This document shows positions 34,153 through 43,479 of a stretch of DNA of 64,000 nt, piece by piece. How positions within the stretch are numbered: the first letter of the stretch is position 1; each line of letters opens with the position of its first letter. Origin of the DNA: Flagellimonas marinaquae (lineage in GTDB: Bacteria; Bacteroidota; Bacteroidia; Flavobacteriales; Flavobacteriaceae); assembly GCF_023716465.1 (NCBI RefSeq), contig NZ_CP092415.1, forward strand, positions 2,271,501 to 2,335,500. The letters run 5' to 3'. The notes below the pieces were generated by a model. That model was not told the origin of the DNA. It searched no databases and saw nothing but the letters and a program-made list of their open reading frames with translations. Position numbers and translations under genes: made by a program.

Positions 34153-34692
34153 ATGTCGGAAAAGCTTGTTGTTATCTCGGATAAATGGGGAGCCAAAAAA
34201 GGTCTTTGGATCGCCTCTTACTTTGGCTACTTGCAGCAGTATTATGATATTGAATTTCACGATTGCCAGCAATTGGGAAATGTGGAGGTTTCCATCTATT
34301 CGGAGGAGAATATAGATAAGGCCTTTAAAGAAGAAGGTCTGGAGAGAGCGGTAGCCAACTTATTGAGAAAAGAATCGGAGAAGGCCCATTATTTAGCCTT
34401 CGGCACTGGTGCCGCCGTTGTTTACAAAGCTGCTCTACAAGGTTTGCCCACCAAGACGATAACCGCTATTTCGGCCACTGGAATAGAGGGGGAAAACCAA
34501 ATAGCTCCACCCGGTGTGCAACTGATTTATGGGGAATGTGATCAATTAAAACCAGGAATGAAATGGGCCAAAAGTGTTGGGGCCAATCTAAAGATTGTGC
34601 CAAATTTTGGGCACACCCTTTACTCGGATGAAAAGATTATCTCTGATGTAAGTTTGTTGTTATTGGAAAATATTACAAAAAAAGCGGTCTAG
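34153..34692 (+). CDS. small alpha/beta-hydrolase-like protein without a clear nucleophile
   Basis: The 179-residue product has the late alpha/beta-hydrolase layout: [17 protein letters not shown] where the nucleophile elbow should be, then [11 protein letters not shown] (acid strand) and VPNFGHTLY (His loop). The elbow reads GTG and not GxSxG, so the usual Ser is missing. It may be a non-catalytic binding protein or use another residue. Its stop codon overlaps the clpX stop from the other strand, inside a shared terminator. Confidence 0.65.
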   Translation: MSEKLVVISDKWGAKKGLWIASYFGYLQQYYDIEFHDCQQLGNVEVSIYSEENIDKAFKEEGLERAVANLLRKESEKAHYLAFGTGAAVVYKAALQGLPTKTITAISATGIEGENQIAPPGVQLIYGECDQLKPGMKWAKSVGANLKIVPNFGHTLYSDEKIISDVSLLLLENITKKAV

Positions 34693-34704
34693 GAGACCGC
34701 TTTT
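34680..34704. terminator. bidirectional terminator overlapping two stop codons
   Basis: AAAAGCGGTCT pairs with AGACCGCTTTT around AGG. Both the hydrolase-like gene and clpX end inside this hairpin, with their stop codons overlapping in CTAG. Confidence 0.9.
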
Positions 34705-35924
34705 AGTTTTTTAACTGTTTCGTAGGACAGTTTTTTCTCTGCATATCCTTTCGTAACCTTGAATTCTGTTTCATCGCTGCTTGGTAGGGTAAACATGGCG
34801 TCTGTAAAAATGGCTTCGCACAAAGAGCGCAATCCACGTGCACCAAGTTTATATTCCACAGCTTTTTCTACAATGTAATCCAATGCCTGATCGGTAATGG
34901 AGAATTTAATATCGTCCATGGCGAACAGTTTTTCGTACTGTTTTATGATGGCATTTTTAGGCTCCGTTAAAATGGCGCGCAAGGTTTTTGCATCCAAAGG
35001 ATTCATGTGTGTCAGTACAGGAAGTCTTCCTATAATCTCTGGAATAAGTCCGAATTCCTTTAAATCTTTTGGTATAATATATTGGAGTATGTTTTCTTGA
35101 TCCAGATTTTCTTCGGCCTTGGAAGCACTGTACCCAACTGCCTGCATGTTCAATCGTTTGGTGATGATACGTTCGATACCATCAAAAGCACCACCGGCAA
35201 CAAATAGGATATTCTCGGTATTTACCTCGATAAATTTTTGGTCCGGGTGTTTGCGTCCACCTTTGGGCGGCACGTTGACCGTTGTGCCTTCCAATAGTTT
35301 CAGGAGTCCCTGTTGTACTCCTTCGCCCGATACATCTCGGGTAATCGATGGATTATCGCTTTTACGGGCAATTTTGTCTATTTCGTCAATAAATACAATC
35401 CCGCGCTCTGCTTTTTCCAAGTTATAATCGGCAGCCTGCAGCAAACGGGTCAAAATGCTTTCAACGTCCTCTCCTACATAACCGGCTTCCGTTAAAACTG
35501 TAGCATCTACAATGGCAAGGGGTACGTTGAGCATTTTGGCAATGGTCTTGGCGATAAGGGTCTTGCCCGTACCTGTTTGCCCTACCATTATGATGTTGCT
35601 CTTTTGGATTTCGATATCCTCGTCCTTGCCTTTGGGCTGCAATAATCTTTTATAGTGGTTGTAGACGGCTACGGACATAACCTTTTTGGTGCGTTCCTGT
35701 CCGATTACAAAAGTGTCCAAGAAATCGTGGATCTCCATTGGTTTTTTTAATACCAACTCGGATGATAGATCTTGATTTTTAGTTTGTTTGGACTCTTCGG
35801 CCACAATACTGTGGGCCTGTTCTATACATCTATCGCAAATATGCGCATCCAGACCGGCGATCAATAAATTGGTTTCCGGTTTTTTTCTTCCACAAAAAGA
35901 ACATTCCAAATTTTCCTTTGCCAT
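34689..35924 (-). CDS. clpX: ATP-dependent Clp protease ATP-binding subunit ClpX
   Basis: The 411-residue product begins with the ClpX zinc domain (CSFCGRKK and ICDRC). It then has Walker A GQTGTGKT, pore loop GYVGEDVES, Walker [12 protein letters not shown], the second pore region [18 protein letters not shown] and sensor 2 GARGLRS. ClpX unfolds tagged or regulatory proteins and feeds them to ClpP. It follows clpP, 86 bases apart, as the last gene of tig-clpP-clpX. Confidence 0.98.
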   Translation of the reverse strand: MAKENLECSFCGRKKPETNLLIAGLDAHICDRCIEQAHSIVAEESKQTKNQDLSSELVLKKPMEIHDFLDTFVIGQERTKKVMSVAVYNHYKRLLQPKGKDEDIEIQKSNIIMVGQTGTGKTLIAKTIAKMLNVPLAIVDATVLTEAGYVGEDVESILTRLLQAADYNLEKAERGIVFIDEIDKIARKSDNPSITRDVSGEGVQQGLLKLLEGTTVNVPPKGGRKHPDQKFIEVNTENILFVAGGAFDGIERIITKRLNMQAVGYSASKAEENLDQENILQYIIPKDLKEFGLIPEIIGRLPVLTHMNPLDAKTLRAILTEPKNAIIKQYEKLFAMDDIKFSITDQALDYIVEKAVEYKLGARGLRSLCEAIFTDAMFTLPSSDETEFKVTKGYAEKKLSYETVKKLKAVS

Positions 35925-36010
35925 AAAATTTTATTCTTCAACCATCAATAACGCAAAAATAATGGATTTGTTCTGTGTTAACTGGTTGTTTTGTAATCTA
36001 TTGGGAGGTT

Positions 36011-36688
36011 TTACTTTTCCCTTACTAATATTTCATCAATCATTCCGTACGCTTTGGCTTCTGGGGCCTTCATCCAAAAATCACGATCACTGTCTTCGTA
36101 AACCTTGTCGAAACTTTGACCTGAGTGCTTGGAAATGATTTCATATAACTCGTCCTTGATTTTTAAGACTTCTTGGGCTGCAATTTCAATATCGCTTGCT
36201 TGTCCTTGTGCTCCGGACAGTGGCTGATGGATCATTACCCTTGAGTGAGGCAATCCGCTGCGCTTGCCCTCTTGTCCGGCACATAGCAAAACGGCTGCCA
36301 TAGATGCGGCGATACCTGTGCAAATGGTAGCAACATCGGGTTTAATAAACTGCATGGTGTCGTAAATGCCAAGACCGGCATATACGCTTCCTCCCGGAGA
36401 GTTGATATAGATTTGGATGTCCTTGGAAGCATCAGCACTTTCCAAGAACAGTAGTTGTGCTTGTATAATATTGGCCACCTGATCATTGATCCCGGTTCCC
36501 ATAAAAATAATCCTATCCATCATCAATCTGGAGAAAACGTCCATGGCAACCGCGTTCAATTGCCTTTCTTCAATAATGTTCGGGGTCATGTTCATGGGAT
36601 ACATTGTACTCATGATCTGATCATAGTACATGCTGTTTATACCATGGTGCTTGGTAGCGTAGTTTTTGAATTCTTTTCCGTAATCCAT
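36011..36688 (-). CDS. clpP: ATP-dependent Clp protease proteolytic subunit ClpP
   Basis: The 225-residue product keeps the Ser-His-Asp triad: S129 in TGIAASMAA, H154 in RVMIHQP and D198 in YEDSDRD. The oligomer/binding segment INSPGGSVYAGL is present. The N-terminal 35 residues are longer than in E. coli and probably include a propeptide, as is common in Bacteroidota. It lies between tig and clpX; a hairpin terminator separates it from tig. Confidence 0.98.
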   Translation of the reverse strand: MDYGKEFKNYATKHHGINSMYYDQIMSTMYPMNMTPNIIEERQLNAVAMDVFSRLMMDRIIFMGTGINDQVANIIQAQLLFLESADASKDIQIYINSPGGSVYAGLGIYDTMQFIKPDVATICTGIAASMAAVLLCAGQEGKRSGLPHSRVMIHQPLSGAQGQASDIEIAAQEVLKIKDELYEIISKHSGQSFDKVYEDSDRDFWMKAPEAKAYGMIDEILVREK

Positions 36689-36710
36689 AGGATATGACTC
36701 GATTTATCTT

Positions 36711-36746
36711 AAAAAAAAGGTGCCGAAAAATTGGCTTTTCGGCACC
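36711..36746 (-). terminator. tig-clpP intergenic terminator / attenuator
   Basis: On the minus strand GGTGCCGAAAA pairs with TTTTCGGCACC and is followed by eight T. It lies between the tig stop and the clpP start, so it may limit read-through and make clpP-clpX depend on a separate promoter. Confidence 0.85.
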
Positions 36747-36778
36747 GTAAAGATACTTAATTTTCTTTTAGTGGAATC

Positions 36779-38101
36779 TTAGCTGTACGCTTCCTTGATG
36801 AAATCTTCATAGGACACCTCCTTGATCTTAAGGTTTGCTTTTTCCTTATAAAGGTCCAAAAGTTTTTGGCTCATCAATTGTTCGGACAATCTTTTTACTT
36901 CGTCCTGGTTGCTCATTACCCTTGCGGCAACACTTTCCAGTTCTTCTTCTTTTGGGTCCATGTGGCCATATTGAGCCATTTGGGACTTAATGAAGCCTTT
37001 GGCGAACTCCTTAAGTTCATCGAACTGAACCTGAAGATCGTTCTCTTGAATGATTTTCCCTTCGATCAATTGGTAACGAAGTCCTTTTTCGGATTTTTCG
37101 AACTCTTCTTTGGCTTCATCCTCGGTCAAGGGGTTTTCTCCACTTATCTGAATCCACTTTTTAAGGAACTCGGACGGAAGCTCGAATTTGGTTTCGTCAA
37201 TTAATTTTTCGGTGATATCGTTCAATAGCTTCTGATCGGCTTGTTGTTCAAACTGCTTTTCAGAGTCTTCTTTGATCTTGTCCTTCAGTTCTTTTTCGGA
37301 ACTTACTTTTCCTTCGCCAAACAATTTGTCGAAAAGTTCTTGGTCCAGGGCAGCTGGTTCTCTTTCGTTGATCTCTTCTATTGTAAAGGTAACATCGATC
37401 TTAAGGCCATCGGCTTTGTCTGCGGAAATTCCCAAGGCACTCGACAACAAATAGTCTTCTTTAAAAAGACCTTTGCTTGCTAGGGTCACAGTGTCGCCCA
37501 CTTTTTTACCTACCAGGGCATCAATGGCTTTTTTGCCTTTGATCTTGTCCATTTCGATAGTGGTCTTGTTCTCTATTTCCTCTTCTTGATTGGTGAACGT
37601 ACCGGTAATTTCGTCCTTTTTGCCAACTTCGGACTTGGAGATCAGTTTTCCGTATTGCTTTTGGATACGTTCTACTTGTTCCTCGACCATTTTTTTATCG
37701 GCAACAATTTTATATTGGGTCACTGCTTTTTTTGTCTTCAAGTTTACGTCGAAGCTCGGTGCCAATCCCAGTTCAAATTCAAAATCGAGATTGTCTTTGT
37801 CCCAATCAAAATCGTCCTGTTGTTTTGGAAGCGGATTTCCAAGAACATCCAACTTTTCTTCGGTAAGATATTTGTTCAGATTGTCTTGGAGCAGTTTGTT
37901 CACTTCGTCCACCAAAACAGCTTTGCCGTACTGCTTTTTGATAAGCCCCATAGGAACTTGACCTTTTCTAAAACCAGGAATGTTTGCCTGTTTTCTGTAA
38001 TCCTTAAGGATTTTCTCTACTTTGTCTTGATAGTCTTCTTTGCTTATGGCAACCTTTACTACTGCATTAAGATCGTCAATCTGCTCTTTGGTTATATTCA
38101 T
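36779..38101 (-). CDS. tig: trigger factor
   Basis: The 440-residue product has the N-terminal ribosome-binding signature NIPGFRKGQVPMGLIKKQYG. The middle domain (about 155-240) is degenerate for prolyl isomerase, and a long charged helical C-terminal domain binds nascent chains. The length is slightly above the usual one. It heads the tig-clpP-clpX block. Its promoter is recognisable at 38135-38165. Confidence 0.95.
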   Translation of the reverse strand: MNITKEQIDDLNAVVKVAISKEDYQDKVEKILKDYRKQANIPGFRKGQVPMGLIKKQYGKAVLVDEVNKLLQDNLNKYLTEEKLDVLGNPLPKQQDDFDWDKDNLDFEFELGLAPSFDVNLKTKKAVTQYKIVADKKMVEEQVERIQKQYGKLISKSEVGKKDEITGTFTNQEEEIENKTTIEMDKIKGKKAIDALVGKKVGDTVTLASKGLFKEDYLLSSALGISADKADGLKIDVTFTIEEINEREPAALDQELFDKLFGEGKVSSEKELKDKIKEDSEKQFEQQADQKLLNDITEKLIDETKFELPSEFLKKWIQISGENPLTEDEAKEEFEKSEKGLRYQLIEGKIIQENDLQVQFDELKEFAKGFIKSQMAQYGHMDPKEEELESVAARVMSNQDEVKRLSEQLMSQKLLDLYKEKANLKIKEVSYEDFIKEAYS

Positions 38102-38134
38102 TTCCTACCTAATTTGCTTTCTAAAAATGGGATG

Positions 38135-38165
38135 CAAAAGTAAGTCTTTTTTGAATTGTCGGCAA
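38135..38165 (-). promoter_or_regulatory. promoter of tig
   Basis: On the minus strand TTG (38165-38163), exactly 20 bases, then TACTTTTG (38142-38135): a full match to the Bacteroidota consensus TTG-N19-21-TAnnTTTG. It lies 34-64 bases upstream of the tig start. Confidence 0.7.
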
Positions 38166-38200
38166 GTTTTTAAACCGTTGGTTCTCAAACAAAATGAATT

Positions 38201-38545
38201 CTATTGATCTTCTTTTAAAATGGAGTGTAAAATGGCCTGTAAAATTGCTAGCAACAAACTGAAGATTACCGCCGACCAAAAACCACTTACATAAAATCCA
38301 TCGATGAGTTTTGCGGCCAATAGAATAATTATGGCATTGATGACCAATAGAAAAAGCCCTAGAGTAAGAATGGTAATGGGCAAGGTGAAAATTACCAATA
38401 TTGGTTTTACCAAGAAGTTGAGGATGCTCAGTACAACAGCCACTAGAATGGCGGTCATCATGGAGTCGACCCCGACCCCGGGTAGTACATAGCTCAGAAT
38501 TACTACGGCTATTGCATTTAAAAGAAGTCTCAGTATAAGTTTCAT
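38201..38545 (-). CDS. small membrane protein of the PF04020 (phage holin 4) family
   Basis: The start is set at ATG 38545 (MKLILRLLLNAI). The 114-residue product has four close membrane segments: AIAVVILSYVLPGVGV, TAILVAVVLSILNFLV, ILTLGLFLLVINAIIILLAA and AVIFSLLLAILQAIL. This is the four-helix membrane family often labelled phage holin. It is found widely in chromosomes without phages and has no proven function. No phage gene lies nearby, so it should not be read as a prophage sign. Confidence 0.85.
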   Translation of the reverse strand: MKLILRLLLNAIAVVILSYVLPGVGVDSMMTAILVAVVLSILNFLVKPILVIFTLPITILTLGLFLLVINAIIILLAAKLIDGFYVSGFWSAVIFSLLLAILQAILHSILKEDQ

Positions 38546-38566
38546 AGTGTTTAGTTTTGTCAGTAA

Positions 38567-38592
38567 TAAAAAAGGCACCGAAATTCGGTGCC
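38567..38592 (-). terminator. terminator after the GDSL lipoprotein gene
   Basis: GGCACCGAA/TTCGGTGCC stem with seven T on the minus strand, 25 bases after the GDSL lipoprotein stop. Confidence 0.85.
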
Positions 38593-38617
38593 CTTAAGAT
38601 AAGAAAATAATGTTTGT

Positions 38618-40117
38618 TTAGTCAATATATAACCCGGTGTAATCCAAAGGGTTTACGTTGGGTAAATTTGATCCGTATTTTGAATTTATTGCCGCTATAA
38701 AAGCGTTGGCAACAATGGCATAGCCTCTTGGCGACGGGTGAACACCATCTAAAGAGAATCCTCCGCCTGTGGCGAAAGTTGCGTCAACATTGCTACCATC
38801 TGCTTGCTGAAAACCATTGGTGTTCAGTTCGTTCAGCAAGGCGTTGGCATCTACAAAAGCTAGGTCGTAGGCTGTGGCCAAACCTGAAATGGTCTGGTTG
38901 TATGCTGTTAATGCGGTTTCCACGGTGGCTTGTTCTTCTGGAGTCAAAACCCATTCGTCTCCAAGGGGAACGGCAACTCCATTAATGGATGTTGGGTTGT
39001 TCGGGTCGGCAAGAGTGCCGATGAATGTTCTGGAGGTAAGCACCATTAAATCGTCTTCGGTGGCTTGTCTCATATTGATCAAAGCTGGGTTGTAGCCTGT
39101 TAAATCGGTCAAATCTTCATCGATAATTACAACAGCGTTGCCTTCACCAGCCGAGAAAGATATGGTTCGCTTTGCCAGTTCGTCCTCTGTGATTATACCC
39201 AATCCTTGTAATTGTGCAAGTCCTGCATTATAGGCTCCGTAGCCTTCGGCGCTGTTCAAAAAAGCAGCAGTCGGAGCATCCAAAGGCACTGGATTGTGCG
39301 GCACGGTGGTAAAATAAGGAATATCTGTAACGTTGGGAAGGTTGGCAATGGCACCACCTGCTCCATTGGCCGTCATGGTTTGAATAATACCATCCAAGGT
39401 GGCTGCGAAAACGTTGGGGTCGGTGATGTCGCTTCTGGAATAGGTGCTAGGGTCCAAGTTGCCTGTTTGGTCAACTCCTGTTCCGCCGCCCGTTGCGTAA
39501 ATTAAAATATCGTTCGCTCCGGCCCATAAGGTGAAAAATGTAGCGCCTTGTGCTGCTGCATCACCTAAGACGGTGGCGGTCTCCGAGGATGAAAATCGTG
39601 CGAAGTAAGGATTGGCTGTGCCCATGGCAACCCCTGCGACGCTTCCGTAACCCGGAGCTAACAATTCATAGCTTTTGGCGCCAGGAACACCCATGTTGTT
39701 GTATGTTCCGGATAATTTAACGGCTACATCGGTAGAGCCTTGTCCTTCAACAGGTACAGGACTTGGGCTTGCGCCCAAGAAGGATAGTATAAGTCTGTTG
39801 CCGGCAACTACGTTTCCGCCCAGTGTCATGCCGCCTAAATTATCGGCCATAAACGGTATCTCAAAACTTCCGCCTCCTGCAAGGGCAAAATTGGTGGCGA
39901 GCATATTGGGGAAAGATGCTGTTTGTCCGTCAATAAATAAAGCATTGTCCGAGAAGCCCGCGGTCAAGGAGTTGCCTATGGCTACGTAGTTGGAAAAATC
40001 TGCTGTTCCTGAAGTATATTCTACTGGAGTTGGGTCTGGTGTGTCGATCGGGGTGTCATCTTCACATGCAATCAAGAATAAGCCTAAGAATGGGAGTAAG
40101 GCATACAACTTTTTCAT
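38618..40117 (-). CDS. SGNH/GDSL hydrolase-like lipoprotein
   Basis: The 499-residue product has a lipoprotein signal (LLPFLGLFLIAC) followed by an acidic EDDTPIDTPDP stretch. Block I is YVAIGNSLTAGFSD with the probable nucleophile Ser, block III-like is LWAGANDIL, and block V is LDGVHPSPRGYAIVAN with the catalytic Asp and His. From family knowledge, these are surface or periplasmic esterases or lipases. The gene has a perfect promoter and, just upstream, a palindrome shared with etfB, which hints at control with fatty-acid metabolism. Confidence 0.92.
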   Translation of the reverse strand: MKKLYALLPFLGLFLIACEDDTPIDTPDPTPVEYTSGTADFSNYVAIGNSLTAGFSDNALFIDGQTASFPNMLATNFALAGGGSFEIPFMADNLGGMTLGGNVVAGNRLILSFLGASPSPVPVEGQGSTDVAVKLSGTYNNMGVPGAKSYELLAPGYGSVAGVAMGTANPYFARFSSSETATVLGDAAAQGATFFTLWAGANDILIYATGGGTGVDQTGNLDPSTYSRSDITDPNVFAATLDGIIQTMTANGAGGAIANLPNVTDIPYFTTVPHNPVPLDAPTAAFLNSAEGYGAYNAGLAQLQGLGIITEDELAKRTISFSAGEGNAVVIIDEDLTDLTGYNPALINMRQATEDDLMVLTSRTFIGTLADPNNPTSINGVAVPLGDEWVLTPEEQATVETALTAYNQTISGLATAYDLAFVDANALLNELNTNGFQQADGSNVDATFATGGGFSLDGVHPSPRGYAIVANAFIAAINSKYGSNLPNVNPLDYTGLYID

Positions 40118-40176
40118 ATCAAAAAATCTGTTTCAGTTAGTTTATGTTAATTGTTATGGTAACAACCAGAACTAAC

Positions 40177-40207
40177 CAAATCTATATCAAATTTGTCATA
40201 CAGGCAA
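40177..40207 (-). promoter_or_regulatory. promoter of the GDSL lipoprotein gene
   Basis: On the minus strand TTG (40207-40205), 20 bases, then TAGATTTG (40184-40177): a full consensus match. It lies 60-90 bases upstream of the ATG. Confidence 0.65.
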
Positions 40208-40223
40208 TAAATTGAGCAAAAAA

Positions 40224-40239
40224 ATTATGCATGCATAAT
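40224..40239. promoter_or_regulatory. palindromic operator ATTATGCATGCATAAT, copy 1
   Basis: A perfect 16-bp palindrome 16 bases upstream of the -33 box of the GDSL lipoprotein gene. Bases 40224-40243 are identical to 59050-59069 upstream of etfB. Two identical intergenic palindromes in 64 kb are unlikely by chance. Confidence 0.75.
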
Positions 40240-40254
40240 AAATGTAGGTCAATT

Positions 40255-41025
40255 TTATGAATTTAAAAACGCATCGCTTTTTTCGAAAAACTGTTTGGGG
40301 TTTTCTGCATGGAGCCAGTGTCCAGCTTTATCTATAGTTTCGATAATGGCGATGGGGAAGTGCCTTTTGATCTCGTCGTAGTCGTTAGGTTGGATGTATT
40401 CTGAGCGATCGCCTCTTAAAAATAACGTTGGGCCATTATAAACTGCGGAAGGAAATATATTTTCCCCAATTTCTTCCATGCGGTTTTTGAGCACATCAAA
40501 GTTAAAACGGAACCCTAGCCTTTCTTTTTCCACCCAATAGAGGTTTTTGAGCAGAAACTGTCTAATTCCCCTATCTTTTATGTGTTTGGCCAGTTCATCA
40601 TCGGCTTCGCGTCGATCCGAAATGGTGTTGAAGTCCAAATGTGAAAGCCCGTTAAAAATAAAGTCGTGATGCGGGGGGTAGTATTTTGGGGCAATGTCGG
40701 CCACTATTAATTTGGTCACTTTTTTGGGGTGGGATGTTGCCATTTGCATGGCTGTTTTGCCGCCCATGGAGTGCCCCATAACCAATGCCGATTCCACATT
40801 ATGGTGCTCCATGTATGTGATCACATCATTGCTCAATACATCATAATTGAACTCTTCGGAGTGGAAACTTTTGCCGTGGTTCCGTTGATCTATCAAATGT
40901 ACTTCGAATCCATTTTCGGCATATTTGGAGCCCAGGGTTTTCCAGTTGTCGGACATTCCCAGAAATCCATGAAGAATAACAAGTGGCTGGCCTTTGCCCA
41001 ATATTTTTGAATGTAATATTTGCAT
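40255..41025 (-). CDS. alpha/beta-fold hydrolase (YbfF-like esterase)
   Basis: The 256-residue product has the oxyanion strand LVILHGFLGMSDNW, HLIDQRNHGKSFHS, nucleophile elbow GHSMGGKTAMQMA, an acid strand LFLRGDRSEYI and a catalytic His in DKAGHWLHAENP. This matches YbfF-type esterases. Its start overlaps the pdxJ stop by one base (TAATG), so translation is probably coupled to pdxJ. The natural ester is unknown. Confidence 0.9.
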   Translation of the reverse strand: MQILHSKILGKGQPLVILHGFLGMSDNWKTLGSKYAENGFEVHLIDQRNHGKSFHSEEFNYDVLSNDVITYMEHHNVESALVMGHSMGGKTAMQMATSHPKKVTKLIVADIAPKYYPPHHDFIFNGLSHLDFNTISDRREADDELAKHIKDRGIRQFLLKNLYWVEKERLGFRFNFDVLKNRMEEIGENIFPSAVYNGPTLFLRGDRSEYIQPNDYDEIKRHFPIAIIETIDKAGHWLHAENPKQFFEKSDAFLNS

Positions 41026-41741
41026 TATTTCAATCTATCTAAATACATGTTCACTACATTTTCGAGGCCTAAATAAATGGACTCACATATTAATGCGTGA
41101 CCGATGGATACCTCTAAAAGGTTTGGGATATGTTCCTTAAAAAACTTGATGTTGTCCAAGCTAAGGTCGTGACCTGCATTTAGGCCAAGGCCAACTTCCT
41201 GTGCCATTTTGGCCGCTGCAACAAATGGAGCAATGCTACCTTTCTTGTTGCCCTTGGCAAACGTTTCGGCAAAGCTTTCCGTATAGAGTTCAATGCGGTC
41301 GGTGCCGGTTTCTGCCGCTGCTTTTACCATTTCTACGTCGGGATCCACAAAAATAGAAGTGCGGATACCACTTTCTTTAAAGGTTTTGATTACATCCACT
41401 AAAAAATCTTTGTGTTTTATAGTGTCCCAACCGGCATTGGAGGTTATGGCATCCTCAGCATCGGGCACCAAGGTGACCTGCGTGGGTTTTGTTTCAAGTA
41501 CCAAATCAATGAATTTTGGAATGGGGTTGCCCTCAATGTTGTATTCCGTGGATACCACTTTTTTTAGGTCCCTGGCATCTTGGTAACGGATGTGGCGTTC
41601 ATCCGGACGCGGATGTATGGTGATGCCTTGTGCTCCAAAAGATTCGATATCCTTGGTGGAAGTTATCAAGTTGGGTACGTTGCCGCCTCTCGAATTTCTT
41701 AAAGTTGCCAGTTTATTTATGTTGACACTTAACTTTGTCAT
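41025..41741 (-). CDS. pdxJ: pyridoxine 5'-phosphate synthase
   Basis: The start is set at ATG 41741 (MTKLSVNINKLATLRNSRGG); the frame could extend to 41813, but a -7 box TATTTTTG lies within that extension. The 238-residue product has the PdxJ pattern: VNINKLATLRNSRG, ITIHPRPDERHIR with the catalytic His, and LNAGHDLSLDN. It joins 1-deoxyxylulose 5-phosphate and 3-amino-1-hydroxyacetone phosphate to make vitamin B6. It is coupled to the esterase gene and diverges from the CBS gene. Confidence 0.95.
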   Translation of the reverse strand: MTKLSVNINKLATLRNSRGGNVPNLITSTKDIESFGAQGITIHPRPDERHIRYQDARDLKKVVSTEYNIEGNPIPKFIDLVLETKPTQVTLVPDAEDAITSNAGWDTIKHKDFLVDVIKTFKESGIRTSIFVDPDVEMVKAAAETGTDRIELYTESFAETFAKGNKKGSIAPFVAAAKMAQEVGLGLNAGHDLSLDNIKFFKEHIPNLLEVSIGHALICESIYLGLENVVNMYLDRLK

Positions 41742-41761
41742 GGAGTTCATTTTTAGAATGT

Positions 41762-41769
41762 CAAAAATA
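41762..41769 (-). promoter_or_regulatory. -7 box of pdxJ
   Basis: TATTTTTG on the minus strand is an exact TAnnTTTG match, 20 bases before the ATG at 41741. It supports that start. No TTG is seen at the right -33 distance. Confidence 0.4.
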
Positions 41770-41827
41770 AGAATTCGGCATGCCTTTTGCCATTTTAAAT
41801 TAGTATTTTGCACTTAATAGTAGAGAT

Positions 41828-42484
41828 ATGCAGATTCAAGATAAAATAATCAATACGGTTCCTGTTTTCAATGTGTCGGAAACTTTAAAAGATGTTATTG
41901 CGTTTTTTGAAGAAACCACATTTTCCCATGTTGGAATTACCGAGAACGGAACGTATTTGGGGCTACTGTCAGAAAACGATCTGCCCTGTTTTGATGCGGA
42001 AAGGAAAATTGAGGATTTTAGGTTTGAAATGGAGGATTTCTTTGTGACAAAGGAAACTGCTTGGCTGGATGTTTTGGAAATGTTCTCCCGTAACGAGGCC
42101 AATGTGCTGCCTGTATTGGACGAAGACCGTTTGATTATCGGGTATTACGACCTGGAGGATATAGTAGATGTATTTATCGATACGCCTTTTTTTAGGGAGC
42201 CTGGAGCTATATTGGTGGTTTCCATCGGGATAAAAGATTATTCTTTTAGTGAGATAGCCCAAATCGTAGAAGGCAATAATGCCCGTTTGTTGGGAGCCTT
42301 TATTACCGATTCGCATAATGATATTGTGGAAATAACCCTTAAGGTAGGTACGCAAAGCCTAAACGAGGTCGCCCAGACCTTTAGGCGGTACAACTATACT
42401 ATTGTGTTCGGAAACAGCGATGATCAGTTCTTGGAAGATTTGAAGCAGCGTTCCGACTATCTGGAAAAATATCTTAACGTTTAG
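41828..42484 (+). CDS. CBS-domain protein with ACT-like C-terminus
   Basis: The 218-residue product has two CBS motifs (about 1-65 and 70-130), with HVGITENGTYLGLLSENDL and ANVLPVLDEDRLIIGYYDLEDI. A beta-alpha-beta region (about 140-205) resembles an ACT domain. CBS pairs bind adenosyl nucleotides. It ends one base before nadK, so it may sense adenylate levels or modulate NAD kinase; this is inference from coupling. Confidence 0.88.
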   Translation: MQIQDKIINTVPVFNVSETLKDVIAFFEETTFSHVGITENGTYLGLLSENDLPCFDAERKIEDFRFEMEDFFVTKETAWLDVLEMFSRNEANVLPVLDEDRLIIGYYDLEDIVDVFIDTPFFREPGAILVVSIGIKDYSFSEIAQIVEGNNARLLGAFITDSHNDIVEITLKVGTQSLNEVAQTFRRYNYTIVFGNSDDQFLEDLKQRSDYLEKYLNV

Positions 42485-42485
42485 T

Positions 42486-43367
42486 ATGAAGGTAGCCATA
42501 TACGGTCAATCTTTTCAAAAGGAAGATCAACTTTGTGTAGAGGAGCTAATGGACGAGTTGAAAAAACTGAATGCTTCCATATATGTAGAGGAATCTTTTT
42601 ATGCGCTTGTAGCAACGATCACCAAGGAACAAATAAAAGGTACGTTTACCCAATCCAAGGGATTAGATCCATCTTTTGATATGTTCGTGAGTTTTGGTGG
42701 AGATGGAACTATGTTGCGGGCCGTTACCTATATTAAGGACTATGGGATTCCTATTGTTGGTGTAAATACCGGGAGACTGGGATTTTTGTCCACGTTTAAA
42801 AAAGAAAATGTCCGAAAACTTGTAACCGAGTTTCAAGCGGGGCATTTTACTATAGAGGAGCGTTCTTTGGTGGAACTGGAACTCGATTCGGAGCTGGACG
42901 AATTCAACGGACTCAATTTTGCCTTGAACGAGATTACGGTGAGCAGAAAAGATACCACTTCTATGATCACTGTGGAAACATGGTTGGACGATGAATATTT
43001 GACCTCGTATTGGTCCGATGGCCTGATCGTTTCCACACCAACAGGGTCAACAGGTTACTCTTTGAGTTGTGGTGGCCCTGTAATGGTGCCCTCTGCAAAA
43101 TCGTTGGTGCTAACACCGATTGCGCCGCACAACCTCAATGCGAGGCCATTGGTAATTTCAGACAATACACAAATCAGGTTAAAAGTTTCCGGTAGGGAAC
43201 ACACGCACTTGGTATCCTTGGATTCGCGGATTGCAGATATTCCGAACGGAAAGGAAATTCGAATCAAAAAAGCGGATTTTACCGTTAAAATGATTGAGTA
43301 CAAATCGGAAAGTTTCCTGAAAACTTTGAGGAATAAATTACTTTGGGGGGAAGATAAACGCAATTGA
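42486..43367 (+). CDS. nadK: NAD kinase
   Basis: The 293-residue product has the GGDG motif (VSFGGDGTMLRAV) and VNTGRLGFLSTF. The C-terminal beta domain has the WSDGLIVSTPTGSTGYSLSCGGP signature (in parts). NadK phosphorylates NAD to NADP with ATP. It begins one base after the CBS gene and is followed by a 112-base gap before the DUF6089 gene. Confidence 0.97.
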   Translation: MKVAIYGQSFQKEDQLCVEELMDELKKLNASIYVEESFYALVATITKEQIKGTFTQSKGLDPSFDMFVSFGGDGTMLRAVTYIKDYGIPIVGVNTGRLGFLSTFKKENVRKLVTEFQAGHFTIEERSLVELELDSELDEFNGLNFALNEITVSRKDTTSMITVETWLDDEYLTSYWSDGLIVSTPTGSTGYSLSCGGPVMVPSAKSLVLTPIAPHNLNARPLVISDNTQIRLKVSGREHTHLVSLDSRIADIPNGKEIRIKKADFTVKMIEYKSESFLKTLRNKLLWGEDKRN

Positions 43368-43479
43368 TACGGATAAAAACAATAAATAGAACGAAAAACT
43401 GTTTAACAAGGGAGGACAATTTTAAACGTACAACTATAGACCTTCCTTTACTCTTAATACTTGAAACTTTTTGGATCGT

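Noticed and set aside
38201..38545. Phage holin label as evidence of a prophage
   Set aside because: PF04020 membrane proteins are common in chromosomes; no other phage gene is near.
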